DNA of 64,000 nucleotides. Source: Marisa cornuarietis (Eukaryota > Mollusca > Gastropoda > Architaenioglossa > Ampullariidae). The first letter of the stretch is position 1. Each line of letters opens with the position of its first letter. The notes below the pieces were generated by a model. The model searched no databases. It was not told the DNA's origin and saw only the letters and a list, made by a program, of their open reading frames with translations. This document shows positions 36,853-51,800 of this stretch, piece by piece. The stretch is taken from NCBI GenBank assembly GCA_004794655.1, contig SMMW01000538.1:62001-126000 (forward strand), written 5' to 3'. The position numbers were made by a program, and so were the translations under genes.

Positions 36853-39800
36853 GTATGTTTACAAAAAGAAACAAACCTTACAATGTATTCAAAATATTAA
36901 TGCGATGCATATAATGATCGAACCGCCTCCATGTAAATGTCTTCCAGAATTGAATCGAGACATCTTAGACACGGGTTCACAGACATTTCACGCTTTTGAG
37001 TTAACATGATCAGATAATATTTATTTGGCTTTTATAATTAGACAGTAAGAACAGTAAAAATTAGTTGATAGTGAAATTGTTTCGGTTTTTTTCACACATC
37101 TTCGTATTGCAGATGTTTAGAAATGAATGCATGTGATTCGCGTTTATATTACAAAACTAGCAAAGTTTAAAGTATTGAGTATACATATTACCCGTTGGGT
37201 CAACATAAGGTTTGTATAATGTGAAACAGCACCATGTAGTTCAACCTCATATCGTTCGATTCCCCCTTTCCCGTTGACCCTGTGGCGCAACGGTTAGCGC
37301 CTGACACCAATACAGTGAAGTTTGGCTGTCCTGGATCTCGTCTCATCTGTTTACAGGGCCTGCTGCCTTTCCGTAACTAGCCTTAATTGCAGGCTCTGCG
37401 TAAAACACCAATCCCCCCTCCCCTTCAGTATATATATTTAACAAAAATCAAAACGGATCACTGAAAAATGAATTTGTCTTGATTAACCTTAGTCGTTGGC
37501 TTTAGAGAACCTATAAGGTCGCTAACTAAAATCTTTGGGGGGAGGGGTATATTTCAGATATATTCAAATGTGTATCTTCTATATTATAGCTGAAGGAGGA
37601 AGTGGGAAAGAAATTTTCAGCCCCTGAGGAACAATTATGTCTCATCTTTGCTGGCAAGATCCTCAAGGACCCAGACACATTGGAACAGCATGGAATTAAA
37701 GATGGTCTTACAGTTCATCTTGTGATCAGGAGCACAGGCAGGGTAGGAAAAGAGCAGATTGTATATTTTTGAAGCTTCTAACAGTAGGGAAAAATGGAAG
37801 GCAGGGGTAGGGGTATGGCCTGGTGGAGATGAAATAACCATTACAGGCATGTGTGGGCTAGGCATCGGTGTTTGTAAGCTAGTATTGGTGTATGCATGTA
37901 ATAAATCAACATACCATTATGCCTATGCACTTGTAATTAGATTATGCAGTATATGTACGTGTTACAAAGATTAAGCTTGACATTCCCTATAGTCTGACAT
38001 TTTTCATAGTTATTTCAGTTTTACATATATATTTATATTGATAGAGAATATTATATCTGTTCTGGTGATTGTTTTTCAGCCTACAGCATCCCCTGCAGCC
38101 ACACCTACCACAGTAAGTCATAGAATAATAAACACTTACGTAAATGGGTTGAAATGGCTGAGCCCAAGGTTTTATTTTTATTTAGCCATTGTTGTTGTTA
38201 AAAGGGTAATATTAAATGCCAAAGATTGTTGCACTCTAAAGATTCCATTCCTACTACTAATCAAAGTCGCAAAAAGAAAAGATGTAGTAGCACTGTGGCT
38301 TACCTGTTTGAAAGCCACTGTATCCAAGGAAGCCAAAATGCATACACTGCAATCATATATTTCATAAATGGCTGCTTATAAGATGATGTAATTTATATTT
38401 TCCAGTTACCATGTGGAATGCAAATTGGTTCATAAAGTGATAAATGCTATGATGCACATCTTTCCATAACATAGAAGCGTATGACATCTACGTAGTGTCT
38501 ATACACATATTTTCGTTACATCTAGACATCATGCACACCTGTCCAGCATGTGGATTCCAGCAGTTCTGGGGGAAAATATTATTTGGGCTAATACATATAA
38601 AAAAATGTCAAGACTTTTTGAAATGACAATAGCTGTCAGAAAACCACGTAATATTTAATCCTTTGCTTCCGCTAGTCTTAGAGGCAGTCAGTCCCCTGGT
38701 ATGCATGAATTTACCCCTTTTTCAAAAAAATCATAAAAATTTAACTAAAACAGGTAGAAGAACAAACATTTCAAATTGATAATGATAGATCAGAATGTGA
38801 AGAAAAGGAACAGCCTTGTGCTTGCTTGAAAACACACTTTAATAGTATTCCCAACAGAAAATGCCATGATAATGAACCCATACTAAAATGCATGCAGTGA
38901 AACATTAGGTGCTTTCACAAGCGTAAATGAAAATAACATAACATAAGGGAGGAAACTACTGAAACCGTTAGGAAATAGTCCACCATGATTCACTCCCTTT
39001 AACGGGTTCAGTTAATCAAAAAATGTTGTATTGTGTAAACAAAAAAAAAATGTAAACATTGGTAAAGCTCCATTTTGAATCATTGAAGTATGTTGCTGGT
39101 TCACTCAATTTGACATGGATTTGTATTTCAACAACCGCAAAGGAAAAGAAAATAGTAATTTTTAAATTCTAATGTATATTCTAATAAAACATGTTTGGTA
39201 CTTTATGTCTGTATACATTGTGTAAATAATTTTTTTTGTTAATTTCTGAAACTGACGTTCATGAGTTCTAAATCACGTACAATTCATTTGATTTTAGTAC
39301 TCGAAGACAAAACCTATGTATCTTAAAAAATTCTCCAAGTGAATGAAAATGCTCTTTAAAACGGTGTATTACAGATGGTTGTCTTTACTATAGGTAATAT
39401 AAATTTTCAAAGCTGCCAGTCGAAATTTCAATACCGGGAATTTGCTAGCCATTTTCCAAACACAAAGACAGGTACCGTGGGAAAACGCAGAAAATTACTG
39501 TCAGACGTAAAAACTACATCATAAAAGAAGATCAGTCGATAGAAAAATGAATTAAATATCGAATTCAATAATTTTTTTTATCCAAAACAACGTATTTTAA
39601 AACGTCAAAAAAATTAGAAAAAAGCCCCTGGCAAATTCGCCAGGGACGTAACATTAAGATTAAAAACAGATTTGGCTGTACATTTATAAAAAGTAATTGT
39701 ATTTCAGTGTAGTAATTTGAGTTTGTTTTTTTTAAAGCAGCAGACTAGCCCATCACAGCCTGATGTGTCACAAACACCCTTTGGTCTTGGTGCTCTTGGA

Positions 39801-42800
39801 GGACTTCAAGGAATGAATGCTTTGGGTATGGGATCTGCAAACTTCATGGAATTGCAACAGCGCATGCAGAGAGAGGTGGGTCAGCAGGGCAATATTTTAA
39901 AATTTGCAGCATCACAGTCTTTCACAGGAGTAAGGCCATGATCAAACTGCAGCTTGAACCATGAACGTTACATATTTTTTTTTTAATGATGCTTGGAGCA
40001 AAATATCTTTACGACCATATAAGGCCTGTTTTTCCATACTGCCCCTAACAGATTTTCTTTCTCTGATACCAAAAATGGTTCCAGTTTGAACCTTGGTTAT
40101 GCACATGACGATGTTGCAAAACCCAACATGTTATAGGAATCATCATTATCTCCCTTCCCTTAACTTGCAATACGAATAAAAGGCCTATGCTGAAAATAGT
40201 TCCAAAGCATTTTCTGAGTTTTCTTGGGTTACCTTTCTCCAAATTGTTCATGACCATTTGCTTATTTGGTAGTTTACTCTTTTAAACATGAAACGATGTC
40301 TAATTTCTTACCTCTAGCAAAGACCACTTCTCGTCGGCAAAATGGCAGAAATTTACTGATTGCATAGTTTAACAAAATATTTATAGATTTATTAGGGAAG
40401 ATGTTGCAAAGTTGGAATACAACTACTGCATAGCAAAGTAAAACAAGTACTGGGAAATACCCCATGGCAAAGGGACATCACCATGATGTGCAAGTAACAA
40501 CTGTTCCTGATGATTTTAAATATTCTTAAAAAAGTAAAATCTGTTATCTCTATTTGTAAACCTAAAATTTTAAAAGGTTTAGATTGTAAAGAAGACAGAC
40601 TATAATAATATCCGTTTGGCTACTCTACAAATGCTTTTGGTTTTGTCCCTTACAACCCCAGCCGCAAAAGCAACATAAACTTTTATTTATGGCATTAATT
40701 TCAGGATTGTTCTTCCCCTACCCATTTATGCAGCAGAATGAATTGTTCAGCATATAGAAGTTTTCTGATGTTTGTTTACTGTAACCATTCGTTCCTGATT
40801 ACATGGAAATGGAGAACTGACAATGGTATCTTACATTGGGTATAGAATGGCAGTTTATTTTAATAACTTTAGTTATGCAATGAAGAAAATTTTAATATCA
40901 CCTGTTGATATTCTGATGATAACATTTAATATAAAAAGCAATTTTGCATGCAGTACAAATAATGTAGCAGATTAAGCCATGCATGCCCATTTTTAAATAA
41001 TAAAAATCATTAAAATGTTAACCAAAAAAAAAAAGAAAGTTGTCATCATCTTATAGCTTATCCATTTTTAAAGAAGACTGCAAATTTGTATTAATGAAGT
41101 ACAAGCTTGTCTCGAGATAAGTTTTAATAAATGACCACCCTCCATCAGAAATGATATTTTGTGAAATATATTTTGGGGGGGGTATTCAGGGGTTTTGACA
41201 TGTACCATTAAAACTATATCTCACTTTTTTAAAATCTTTAAGTAGATATCCTACAATTCCATTTAAACAAAGTTTTGCATTTCAAAGCAATGTCTATAAT
41301 AGTAATAATTATCATCATGCTGTCATCGCAAGACTACTGAGACATGCAAAAATGTTTTTGCCTCTTTTTTTTGTTTTGATGTACTGGGAGATACCATATT
41401 TGACTGCAAATATATCTTAAATCCCTTGAAATACCACAAAACCTGTGTCATTCCATAGATTGTCTTTACTTCACAAAAAGTTCGGTAACTGTGGTATAGA
41501 CATTTAGATATTGTCTAAAGATTATTTTTTTTAAAAACTTGTAATTTTTTTTTTTATGAAAACATTAATTAAAGTTGATATTTTCAATCTTATTCAAACG
41601 CACTAATTTTTAGTATTTCCATTATAGTTTATCAACCTATAACAAAAAACCTTAAAAATACTTAGAGCATAGATTTTTACTTGTTGTAGTAGACATCTGA
41701 CTTTAAAAAATGAGAGATAAGACCTCCTCTGGTAATTAGCTTTTTATTGTCATTTAGTTGATGAGCAACCCAGACATGCTGCGTCAGATGATGGAGAACC
41801 CATTTGTGCAGCAAATGATGTCCAACCCAGACATCATGCGCCAGCTTATTATGAATAACCCGCAGATGCGTGAACTCATGGAGGTAACTGTATTTGTTTA
41901 TAAAGATTACTATTCAGGATAGCCACCTTCACCTGGGTTCCTTTTTGGTGTTATTTCTTGTCGCTTTGAATTTGTCATCTTTTGATCTATAACTTGAATC
42001 AAGAGTATAGATGTGTAGTATAAAAGTGAATCACTTGTACTTCTGGTGTCCTCTAATGTGCTGGACTGAAAGTTTGGCAATGAGGACATGATGCTTCAAG
42101 TGGTGTGTTTGAGGGGGGTGGGAGTGGGGGGCGGTAGGGAAGGATAAAAATTGTGGTGTTGCTGGGGGCTTTTTTGCTTCCTCAAATCCCTCCCTTATTC
42201 TCTGTATGTCAGCAGTTTTGCTTGCTTCCTTCCTTCCCTACTGGTGTTTCCCCATCTTTCCCCCTCTTTCTCTCACTCACACACTTGCTGTCAAATTGAA
42301 ACATAATTTGTTCCATGTAAATTATGTGTCATAGTTTTTTCTTGTGTAGCATTATCATCTGAATAACATATACATGCCAAAATGGCCTATGAATTTTGTG
42401 TAATTAAAGCAAATATTCCTGTCTATTCTGGTGGGATTGGACAATGTACCACACACATACAAATATTACTTTCTCATGATAAGATAAATATATAATTATT
42501 AATAGTTTTTCTTACCAATTTCTGTGGTCTTTGAAATATTGTTGTGTCTATTTTACTGCCTACTGTTACAAATTTATTACAATATTTTATGATACAAAAA
42601 TGGTCATATATCATTCAGTTTTAAGGAGTTTCCAAAAGCAAAAGGGGAGAGCATTATTTACTGCCCAAGATGTTGTTTAAACTTAATAATTTGACTGTAA
42701 ATATCAGTGGGAATTTTTAGAAGGATTTGTCATCTTTGTAAAATCCGAGTGTTTATTTTAATAAATACCTTCATATATAAATTTCAGAGGAACCCTGAAA

Positions 42801-45800
42801 TAACACACATGCTGAATAACCCAGACTTGATGCGACAGGTACGTTGTGCACCTGCTATTTTGTTTGTTTCCTTTTACCCTTCTTGCTAACCTAAATCAGT
42901 TTATATATTTTACATCTGATCTCTGTGGCAATATATTTTGTTCCTGAAAATGTAAGGGACTTTACATTTGTTTTGTCATGTACACACTAGTTGCTGTTTC
43001 TTTCTCCAAAGTTGTTTCTAGGCGCTGAGAAACGTGATTTCTTCTGTTACGAAAGACCTAATTCACACCTGCACCTGGAGGTTCTATTGACATTTTGATG
43101 TGATAACTATTATCCCTTTGTGCATTTTCATGCCTCATAGACAATGGAATTGGCACGCAACCCAGCAATGCTACAAGAGTTGATGAGATCGCAAGACCGA
43201 GCCATGAGCAATTTGGAGGTAATAGTTATGCATATTACAGTCAGTCCTTTGCAGTTGTTTTACTTCTCGGCAGTAGATAGCTCAGAACTAAGCATATTAC
43301 TGACAGATTTTTAAAGCACAATAATGATGTCACACTATATTGGTGATATGGTTTTGAATTGTTTCTCCCCTCTAAATCTCTCTCTCTCACACTAAGGGAA
43401 GAACAGTGCTCAAAGGTTAAATCAATTTTCTGTAGTTCCCTCTATTGAAGTCTATTTTCTGTTGAAGGGAAAAGGTGGCAATGAAAAATGAATTAACAAG
43501 CACCTGTTACTTCTAGTTCTCATCTAAGATGAGATTCAAGTGTTCTTATAAGCTATGAATCTTATAAGTGCTAAGAGCATGCTCTCTATGAGTGTGAATA
43601 TGCGCTATAAAAATCTTCACTACTATTATTATTATTATTTGATAATGAAAAGGCTATCACATTATCCAGAGATAATATTTGTAATTAGTTATATCTAAAA
43701 GCAATAATAATGAAGCAAATGATGTAACTGGCAGTGTGCTTAGATACAGGGAGGTATATATTACAACAGTAACATGTAGAGAAACTATCGTTCACAAACT
43801 GTATGAGTGAACTTTCTTCTATTCAGAGTCTACCAGGTGGATTCAATGCTCTTCAGCGTATGTACCGTGACATTCAGGAGCCTATGATGAATGCTGCGCA
43901 GGAGAGTTTGGGCACTAACCCCTTTGCATCTCTTGTGAATAACTCCTTGCAAGGAGGTATGTTAGCGTTTCTATTTTTATTAACAGGGACCAGATTTATA
44001 CCACACAACTTCAAAAGAAAAAAAATGACCCAAGAGACTAATTGCATTACTGAGTTACTGAAATTCCTTTCCCTCCACTCCCAAAACGTGGTGCTAATTT
44101 TTCCCTGTTACATATTCTGCCTACCCACTAACAAGGAAAAGGCGTTTTTTTAAAAAGTTTTCCAGGATGCATTTGGTTCATGAAATGTTTTCATTTTTTA
44201 AATCTATCAAAAAAACAAGAACAAACATCACAGGAACTTTTTATAAGTTGATCTAATAAACATAAGAATGTTAAAGGAAACGAATTTACAGGAAAAGTGC
44301 TTACAAAGTATAGAAGATTCTTGTCACGTGGACACTCGCCTTAACTGTTGAATGGCACTAATAAGGAGCTTTATCGTTATTCTCTAATCATCATCATCAG
44401 TACATATTGTACAGAGAATGCAGAAATTAAATTGCCTTCATGGACTTAGGTAGTGCATAGGGTTAAAAAAAAATGTCGTGAGGGTTAGATTGTGTTGGAT
44501 ATATTGATAATAAACCAAATATATTTCAGCAGCAAAGTCGTTAAACCCAAATCACATGTGCACACACATATAAACGTACATCCCCTCTTTATGTTTGTGA
44601 ATAGGCACTCTTAAGTGAAGTAGTATAATTTCTCAGGAAATACACAGCAGGGTCGTGAAAACACAGACCCACTTCCAAACCCTTGGGCACCTCGCTCGTC
44701 AGCTGGTACTGGCAGAACATCTCCCAGTAGCACAGGTAGTGCTACTTCTAACCCAGCTTCCAGTTTCTCTGCAAGTTTGACAGGACCTCAGGGTACTTCT
44801 TCTATCTTTATATATATATATATAATTTTTTGATAATTCAAAAGTTAATGCAAAATTTATGGTATGAGGTAAATTGTAATTCTCAGTGTTTTGTAGAAGG
44901 TACATGCATTTTGCAATTTTTTTAAATGCCATTAATTTCCTTTGTTAACCCTTCCCCCAGTTTTTTGTTTTGTTTTGTTTTATTTTTTCACATAAACAGC
45001 ATAGTCTCATAAACACTTTGAAAGAGGTCACAAGATTTCACTGCATTTTTTTTCAATGAAGCATTTAATTTTATCTAGTAAAACATCTAATATCCTCTTG
45101 TTTATTTCTAGGCTCCATGTTCAACTCACCAGGGATGCAAAGCTTGATGCAACAAATGATGCAGAACCCTCAGATGATCTCCAACATGATGCAGGCACCA
45201 TACATGCAGGCCATGCTGCAATCATTGTCTGCAAACCCAGAGTTGGCGCAGCAAGTATGTTGCAAGCAACACAGATTAATTCTTGCGTTTCGCTTTTGAA
45301 GAAGAAGCAAACATCTTGATAAGCACAGTGACTGTTTTGCACACTGTAATGCAAACTGAATAGCATTATAAAAGATCTTGCATTGTGCAAAAAAATGAAA
45401 AAATAAAAAAAACTGTTGCCTCCTTAAAGGTATATTTTCCTATGAATTACAGTAAAACCTAGGTTTTGTCGATAATCCACCCAAAAGCAGTTGGCAAAAT
45501 CCAAAACCAACGAAAACCAAGGCGATTATTTCCATATGAATCAGTGTAAATTCAATTAATTCGCATTAGACACTCCAAAATACATACCAGAAACACATTT
45601 TATAGAGAACAAATAAAGTGTTTAATATTAAAAACGAAGAAATTTTTTAAACGAGCCTCTGCAGCCCATTAAATCAACCAAGTACACTAGCACTCGTCCC
45701 GGGCATTTTCTTAATGATATCGGCATTCAACAGTCTGGCCTTTTCACAGATGATGGCCTCTAACTGTTTATGATTGATCCACAATAATGTTTACTGTTCG

Positions 45801-48800
45801 ACATCTTCATTTGTTTGAGATTTCTGTTTCGTTAGCACATTCACGACTTTTGCTACATTAGCCTCCTTTATTGCTTCTTTTTTCACCACAATGGAAATTA
45901 TCATGGATGTGAACTTCCTGTACATGCCACCAGTTTCAGCAATCTTAATGCTGCTTTCGCATTTTTTAGTGATTTCCTTCTTCCATTCGATTGTGTTCAT
46001 GGCCTTCTTCGATGAGCTGGTAGCTCTGGAAATAAATTTGTAGTCAGCTTGATCTGCTTTCTCACTAACACTGTCCTAACAGCCAATCAGTCCGTTCCTC
46101 CTTGGTGTTTTTAGGAAAGAGGACAGAACTTCTCAAGGAGAATTTTCTATTATTATTATTCTGCTCTTGTTCATTGGATGTGCTATCTAATCTGCCTCAT
46201 GCTGTGTTCTTTTTCCATCTAATGCACACCTGCACTTCGCCAACCTTAGCATCCTCAAAAGACCCTGCTTTTTACCAAATAAAAGTGTTTTTTCTAGTGT
46301 GTCGTTTAACATCAGGTCGTCATGTGTCCTCTGCTGTGTCACAACTATGGACAACACAAATTTCTTTCGCTTTAATGATCACGTTTACCTCATTCACACA
46401 ACAAGGACGCACGTGCAACAAGCTAGCATTTGTGCAAAGTGACACGCTAACACAGGTAGCGAATTTGGAGCTTAAAGGAAAGGATTAACTTGTTAGCAAG
46501 GGAAACATTTAACAGGGACAATGATATTTGAGCACGTGATTTTATCTTATGTGCGTTGTGTACATTTTGAAACTGAAATACAAAATAAACACATTACACT
46601 GAATACTGTATATGCAGTAATCACTTACATGTAATTGTAGTATATTAGCATTCGCAATCAATAAAGTGCTAAAACACTGGAAAGCAGTGAAATTGTTTGG
46701 CTAGACACACAGGGTGATGCTCACACGAGAAACAGCGCCACACTGAGCAGGAGAACATGTTGGTAGCCCTTTTTTTTTTTAATGCAAAATTAGCAGCGAA
46801 GTCACGTGGGCATGCCGATGACAACTGAGACAAATTTTTCGTTGACAAAAATCGACAAAAGCCATAACCTAAGTCAACATGAACCGAGGTTTCACTGTAC
46901 TAGCAAAAGCTAGTCAAGCAATCAGGTATTTTATGTTTGAAAGTAAGCATGATTCGATCAGTCAAGACCAAGATCTCACCATGTTGAAGACAGTTGTTGG
47001 TTACTCACTTTGAACTGGATTTGCACTGTAATAGCCAAAAATGACAGTATAATGGTAAGTAATATTTGAATTTAAAAATGTATCTAAAAAAATTATTATG
47101 CATTATTTGAATAGTTTTTAGTTTTCTAACTCGTAACCTAATACCGTGACAGTAGCTTTTCATTGTTCAGTTGCTGTCTTTCATTTGCATTTATTTTAAG
47201 AAAACAAAACCTCAGTGTTTGCAAATTTCATCATTTAAATGATAAAGAAATTCTCTTTTAATGTGGTTTGTCATTTATGGTTGCTTATTTTGTAGGTTTA
47301 TAGGTGTACGTATTTGAACACGATGTACTTTCGTGCCACCATTAATAATCCAGGATTCAAATGTTTTTGATATCTTTACATAATGCATTAATGTCAAAAC
47401 ATCTACCTCAAATCATATTTCAAGCACAAGGACAGTTTTTAAAAATGATGATGCTTTTTAACTTCTGTTTCTTTTTCTGCTTAAATACAGCACTATAACA
47501 ACTTTTTATGACAACCTTACATTTTAGTCTACAATATGGTTTACCTTTTTATTTTCATCTTAAGCTGCAAGCTGCATTTTTTTTATTTACTCTTTTTTTT
47601 CTTTGTCAGGTTTTGTCATTGGATGAGTATGATGTTATTGCAGATTATTGGAAACAACCCCTTGTTTGCTGGTAACCCTTTGCTTATGGAACAGTTTCGT
47701 TCACAATTGCCAGTCCTTGTTCAGCAGGTGAGAACCTTAGAATTAAATATATCTTACAGATTTGATAATCTGCTTTGCTGAAGGCATGCCTAGTTTGAGG
47801 TTTTAAAACAGCTTATTGACACTAAATGGTGATTGCAATGCAAAAGAACGTAGATATTGGCTTTGTGAAGTAAGCGATTTGTTTTATTTTTGCAGTTAAC
47901 ATGTAAGAGTGTCTATTTATTTGACAAAACCGCACCACAATCTGATGTCAGTAATAGGATATAAAATGATTTGCTAGAAATCCTGTTTTTTTTTATAAGT
48001 GATAACCCCATTCCACAAATTAAAAAAAGCGCAAGTTTTAAAATGTCAAATATCAATGATCACTTAAGAAAAATTAAACAGAATGGTATATATGTTGATT
48101 TCTGTGAAGTTCATCAATTGAAACAATGGATGCAGCTCATCACTACCTTTATGACAAATAATACTAATACCACTTTTGTACATCTGATATGCTAGATTTG
48201 ATTACATTGTACATAAACATTAATAGTTACATTCTTTGATAATCTATCCACAAGTTATAAGCATCTTAATGAAAACTTGGTTTTCTCAAAATGTCCATTT
48301 TTGGCCGTGGTGCTTACACTAAAGCAAAATCAGAAAAAGCTACAGTAATGAAATTTCATGGCCTAACTCAGATATAAATTAGTGTAAGCATTGGCTAGTT
48401 TGTCTAAGCATCATTTTTTGACAGTTTTTTTTACCTTGTCTGGCACAATTTTTGAAATACCTACTTTGACTGTGCAGCTCTAATAGACTTCTAAGATACC
48501 AAAAAGACAATGCTTATAAATTTAAATACTAGTTTGTACTTTACAAAGACAGTGATCGATGATTTAAGGGACTGTCTGAAATGAATTTTGAATTTTTGGT
48601 ACTTTTTCAGTAAAATTATTTTTGAAGTCAAAATTACTGTTGTAACCACTTAAAACATTTTTATTTCTATTTATATTCTATTACTCTGTAACCGGAAAAA
48701 AATCCTTAAAGAATTTAATTTATAATTTTACAAGTCATCCCTGTAATAGACTTTCCATTACTGCCAAACAGTCATGTGCTTCAACATTCTACTAAAATTT

Positions 48801-51800
48801 CTGTTTTGTTATCATCTGGACATTCTCCTGACAGTTAGATCTACTCTAATTCAATGACTTTCCAATCTGTAGATTGGTCTCATTGACATCTTGGTCTATA
48901 AATGTCATCTGGCAGAAGAATGACCTGATAATGGCATTAATTTTACAGAGAGGGCAATAGGAATTTGTTAGGTTTTTGTGTTATGCGCAGAGAGCCTTGG
49001 TTTGGCTGGACGTGCTTTGTGCACAGGATTTTCTAGTTTAGTTCTGTCCTTTGATGTGCCCCTTTCCATTTGTCTGCTGACATAGACTATGTCCATATAT
49101 GTGTTATGTGCATTTTGTGTCTGTCTTTGTATATTAGCAATTCTCTTGTAAAGTTTTTCAAGCCTTCAGCTAAGTAGGGAAATGTGGTATGTAAATTTCC
49201 TTTTTTATTATTATTAATAAATAAAATTTAAATAAATTAAGGCATAATTAATATTTAACAGAGAAGTTTGAAGATGAGGCTCTGTGTACTGCTTCTTAGG
49301 TGCTCTGTGACTACATAGAAAAGATTTCAAAGTCATCATCTTTATCAATGCTGTCTCAGTCTTGGAAGGTAAAAGGTAAAGGTCATCCCATAACCTTTTC
49401 CAGGTCGTTGGGGAGTGAGGTGTTAGAGACCCCACTTTTCTCGGGGCCAGCTTTTACATGAGGGTGGTGCCAATCTCCTCTCCCTCACTGCCTTACCTTC
49501 CCCAACCCTCTATGGAGTAAGGTACCCATTCCCGTCAGCTGGGTCGACTGGGGGAAGTATGCTGCACTCATCGGGTATTGAACCAGCGCATTCTCGGTTC
49601 GGAAGCCAGCACTCTAACCACTCGGCCATCCGCTTCCCCTTGGAAGCCCTGTCAAGCAGCGAGAACAAGGAACTGAATGCCCTTGCATCATCCCTTTATC
49701 AGCCAAACAGTCCGCTGAACAGTCTTACAGTGGATTCCTAATTGCAATATCCCTGTTTATAAGACAGCTGAAAGACTGGCAAAATGAGAGCGGCTGGCCC
49801 AAGAGATCCCCCAGGTCAGCTTTACTGAGGCCAGGACAATAATTAAAGCCGAGCAAGAGGAAAGGTGGCTCCAGCAGGATGCTAACTACAGCTATCAAGA
49901 CCCACTTAACAGGCTAGAAAGAGAAGAATAGATGAAATCACATGTTCACCAAGTTCTTCATGGCCCCATTGGCGGTGGCCTACTTCCTGCAGGACTGTCC
50001 AGCTCATCAGAAGCGGAGATTTGGCCTGTTGACACAACAGTAAAAGAAAAGATTTTTGGATCTCGGCAGTGTCTGCAGTGCACAGTTACTGTCTGTGCAT
50101 TTGAAGATGTAATATTTTTATATGATCTTCAACTTCAACACACATCGTCAGCTGGTTTCCACTGAGAAATTTAGTATGAATTTGTACATCCCCTTGCAGT
50201 CCTGTTTGAGTAAAATTTAATAAAACAATAAGAGTAATACACTTATATGTAGAATTTAAAAACAGGCTTGAAAACACACAAGAAAACTAATAGAATGTTT
50301 CATTTATGTTGGTTTGCAAATTGCTGGTGGGGAAGAGCTTGGAGTATTTGTCTGATATATGCTCATATATAGGTTTGATTAGATGTCAGATGTTAAAAAT
50401 TTTCAGTTGAACAACCCAGATGTTCAGTCAACTATGAGCAACCCAAGGGCTCTTGAGGCTCTGTTGCAAATCCAGCAAGGGATGCAGACATTACAGTCTG
50501 AGGCCCCAAGTCTGTTCAGCAAGTAAGGGTATAAAAGTGGCTGCTTTTTATTAAATTTATTTTTGAGAGGCTAAAAATTTTTTAGTACCCAGAAAGGAGA
50601 AATAGTGAAAGGTTTTGAATCAGACTTGAAAAATTCATTACAAAGAGATTTTGAATTCTTACACTTTAACTAAGGAAGAAAAGGTCAAAGAAACTGAGAA
50701 ATGTAGAAGTTAATATTATTCAGATGAAGGTGCCACAAGAAAAAAGTAAACCTCATCACTAACCCTCTTCCCTCTTACAATATTTTTGTAATTTGTGTAG
50801 TGTAGTAGATGTATGTCAGAATGTTTCCTGCATAGTATTGTTTCAGCTGGAGACACTGGTAACATGGTTAAACATGCTCTGGAGTCATGTACACCTAGCA
50901 AACAAAGCCCATGAGTGTGCAATAGTTTAGAAAGAACATGTCTCTCAAATTTAGAGATCAAATAACATGGATTTTATTCAGTCACTGCCTGGTACGCTCT
51001 GTAACACAATGTCAAGTTTTTGGTGGTATCTATGACATTTTTTTTTAACCTACACATTCAATGCCAGTAAATATTCTTATGAAAATGACTGGATTGGAAA
51101 TAGTTCACCTACACTTATTGTCTCCTTTAGTTAACACTTTACACTGATGATAGCTTATCAGGGCTTTCTGGAGTGACACCACCAAGACCAGGTGCTGGCT
51201 CTGCAACAACAGCTGCCCCAGAATCAACCGGTGCCTCCAGTGGTACTGCGGCAACAGGTTCCACCCCAGCTAGTCCGTCTGAAGCCACCACCACCACCAT
51301 TCCAGCATCACCACGTTCGGCAGCAGCAGCAACTCCTGCTGGGGGACAGCCTGGAGGTCAGGAAGCATTTAGCAACATGATGGCGTCCTTGATGCAGATG
51401 ATGGTGGGCGGGCAAGTGGTAAGATGGCAGGATGCCTAAAGAGTTAACACATTATTTACAACTGTTTCCCTTCTCCTTCCCTTCTTCCCAACATGTCTTT
51501 AAACAGAAAACATTTCACATCTTTTGCTGCTGTTTTATGGAATATTTAAAATCTCATTGTAAAACATGCAGTAAATTGACTTTAGGACTTCAATGTGACA
51601 GTTGCACTTTATGCAGTAAATTGTTAGGGCACTTTTTCCCTCTCTGTTGCAAATGCATATCATGCACGTGCTGTACAACCCACCTGTGTTTGTGTGATAG
51701 CAGATGCAGTTGTGTGTGTGCGTGTTATAAAAGGAAGTGGATGAGTTGTGCATAAGTTAGCATAAAACAAGCATGTTATGAGAACAGCATAGCATTTTTT

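Noticed and set aside
43370..43640. Possible CRISPR-like or tandem array
   Set aside because: Only simple sequence and a dispersed repeat; this is eukaryotic DNA and no spaced direct repeats exist.
46102..46488. 128-codon plus-strand frame at 46.1 kb
   Set aside because: Lies inside the Tigger-like element, opposite its transposase strand; no similarity seen.
49560..49639. A functional tRNA gene on the minus strand
   Set aside because: A- and B-box parts are present, but the arms do not pair properly and a SINE body follows.
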